A stretch of DNA of 25,863 bases from Thalassiosira profunda (taxonomy: Eukaryota > Bacillariophyta > Thalassiosirophyceae > Thalassiosirales > Thalassiosiraceae): positions 1 through 25,863 of the forward strand of contig JALLAP010000047.1 in the NCBI GenBank assembly GCA_036939355.1, read 5' to 3'. The translations under genes and the position numbers were made by a program. Of the stretch, positions 24,900 to 25,863 are shown piece by piece; the first letter of the stretch is position 1, and the number at the start of each line of letters is the position of its first letter. The notes beneath the pieces are model-generated. The model saw nothing but the letters and a program-made list of their open reading frames with translations, had not been told where the DNA came from and made no database searches.

Positions 24900-25863
24900 A
24901 TGGCGACGCCCCTCCACTCCATGGCCTCCGACGACGACGACGAGGAAGAAGAGGACTGGGACGGCGCCCAGCGCTACCCCGTCCACGACGCGTGCGAGTT
25001 CGGCGACGCCGAGCGGCTCCGTCGGTTGATCCGGGTCCCCCAGTCGGACCAGAGCAGCGTGAGTTCGGACAGCAGCGACGAGTCCGACAATGAGGGGGGA
25101 TTGGACGAGGGTGCGCGGGGGGCAGCGGAGGGGGCGGGGACGGGGGAGGCGCCGCCGGCGGCGGGGGCAGCGGGGGAGGGGGCCGGGGGAACGACGGCGA
25201 TGAACGTGGATCCTCCCGCCACGGCCACGACCAACGGAGGCGACGCCCCCCCGCCAACCGCGGCGCCCGAACAAAAAGACGAACCCAAGCCGCGCGCCCC
25301 CCGCTTCGCCTGCCCGTACGACCTCGACGAGCGCGACGACGACGGCAACACCCCCCTCCACGTGGCCATCCACGCGCGCAAACTTCCCCACGTCCGCCTC
25401 CTCCTCGAGGCCGGGGCCTCGGTCCACCAAAAGTGCGACGGGTCCGCCCCCCTCCACGTGGCCATCAGCATGGGGGCCATTCCCGCCCATCGGCAGTTCG
25501 CGGAAGATTGCGTCAATTTGCTGGGGGAGTACAACGCCGATGTGGCCGTAAGGGACGACGCGCTCCGCACCCCGCTGTACCTGGCGGCGGCGGCCAATTT
25601 GGGCCACGTGGTGGAGATGCTGCTGACCGATCCGCTGAGCCGGGAGACGCTGAATTTGCGGCCGGACCGGACGGGAGGCCGGCCGCTCCACGCCGCCGCC
25701 AAGTTCGACGATCCGAAGCGACGGGCCAATAGTATTAGCGGGGGAGAGGGACGGAGCGTGACCGAGTTATTGCTGGCCGCGGAAAACGTCGAGGTCGATC
25801 CCCAGAATCACCACGGGCGGACGCCCCTCCACGTCGCCGCCGCGTGCGGGAACTGGCACGCGG
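24900..25863 (+). CDS. Ankyrin-repeat protein, 3' end outside window
   Basis: The ATG at 24900 (CAAACCATGG) opens a frame with no stop to the window end, 321 codons. The protein begins MATPLHSMASDDDDEEEEDW, an acidic stretch, then YPVHDACEFGDAERLRRLIR, a partial ankyrin repeat. A low-complexity insert follows (about residues 55-135), rich in Ser, Asp, Gly, Ala and Pro. At least four ankyrin-type repeats come next: DDDGNTPLHVAIHARKLPHV, CDGSAPLHVAISMGAIPAHR, DALRTPLYLAAAANLGHVVE, GGRPLHAAAKFDDP and HHGRTPLHVAAACGNW. Ankyrin repeats bind proteins; any further domain would lie beyond the window. It diverges from eIF2 gamma. Confidence 0.82.
   Translation, partial: MATPLHSMASDDDDEEEEDWDGAQRYPVHDACEFGDAERLRRLIRVPQSDQSSVSSDSSDESDNEGGLDEGARGAAEGAGTGEAPPAAGAAGEGAGGTTAMNVDPPATATTNGGDAPPPTAAPEQKDEPKPRAPRFACPYDLDERDDDGNTPLHVAIHARKLPHVRLLLEAGASVHQKCDGSAPLHVAISMGAIPAHRQFAEDCVNLLGEYNADVAVRDDALRTPLYLAAAANLGHVVEMLLTDPLSRETLNLRPDRTGGRPLHAAAKFDDPKRRANSISGGEGRSVTELLLAAENVEVDPQNHHGRTPLHVAAACGNWHA

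Overview
This window looks like nuclear DNA from a photosynthetic stramenopile, most probably a centric diatom. The evidence is indirect. Two predicted proteins (1-873 minus and 14069-15631 minus) start with a signal peptide ending just before a Phe in an A-x-F-like context (SAGAFQS, GAMGFSP), the usual pre-sequence of proteins sent to a four-membrane plastid. A cyclin of the kind expanded in diatoms is present, with an RNI-type LRR protein. Introns are short with GTGAGY donors, and the DNA is gene-dense and GC-rich. I cannot name the species.

Layout: (1) 1-873 minus, DUF1350 alpha/beta-hydrolase-like plastid protein, cut by the window edge. (2) 1089-3380 plus, coiled-coil protein. (3) 3522-5324 minus, MORN-MYND-LRR protein (family copy 1). 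(4) 5587-8570 plus, multi-pass membrane protein with a MORN-like segment and a DUF900-type serine hydrolase domain. (5) 8587-10329 minus, family copy 2, with two mutually compensating frameshifts. (6) 10617-12719 plus, family copy 3, intact. (7) 12807-14006 plus, cyclin with two introns and one frameshift. (8) 14069-15631 minus, plastid-targeted SET-domain protein. (9) 15921-17634 plus, LRR protein with one frameshift. (10) 17943-19425 minus, family copy 4, without MORN repeats and frameshifted. (11) 19865-21928 plus, family copy 5, intact. (12) 22073-24040 minus, eIF2 gamma. (13) 24900 to the window end, plus, ankyrin-repeat protein.

The main feature is a local, expanding family of five genes. 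They combine an N-terminal run of MORN repeats (6 to 7, or none), a MYND zinc finger, a conserved linker containing VDLDAGLRY, and an F-box/AMN1-like LRR region with a V-x-NEW tail. Four of the five form two head-to-head pairs (copies 2/3 and 4/5). In both pairs the minus-strand member is frameshifted and the plus-strand member is open. Three divergent promoter regions (10.45, 15.70 and 19.68 kb) carry a related element with CTATT, ACGTA and TA(C)RTAGGTA blocks.

Assembly quality matters here. Each of the four single Ns is flanked by an exact 72-bp direct repeat, and removing one copy restores the reading frame of the gene it lies in (membrane hydrolase and eIF2 gamma). These are unmerged contig overlaps, not biological duplications. 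The frameshifts in copies 2 and 4, the cyclin and the LRR gene may be real decay or residual assembly error. No tRNA, rRNA, CRISPR array or transposase gene was seen.
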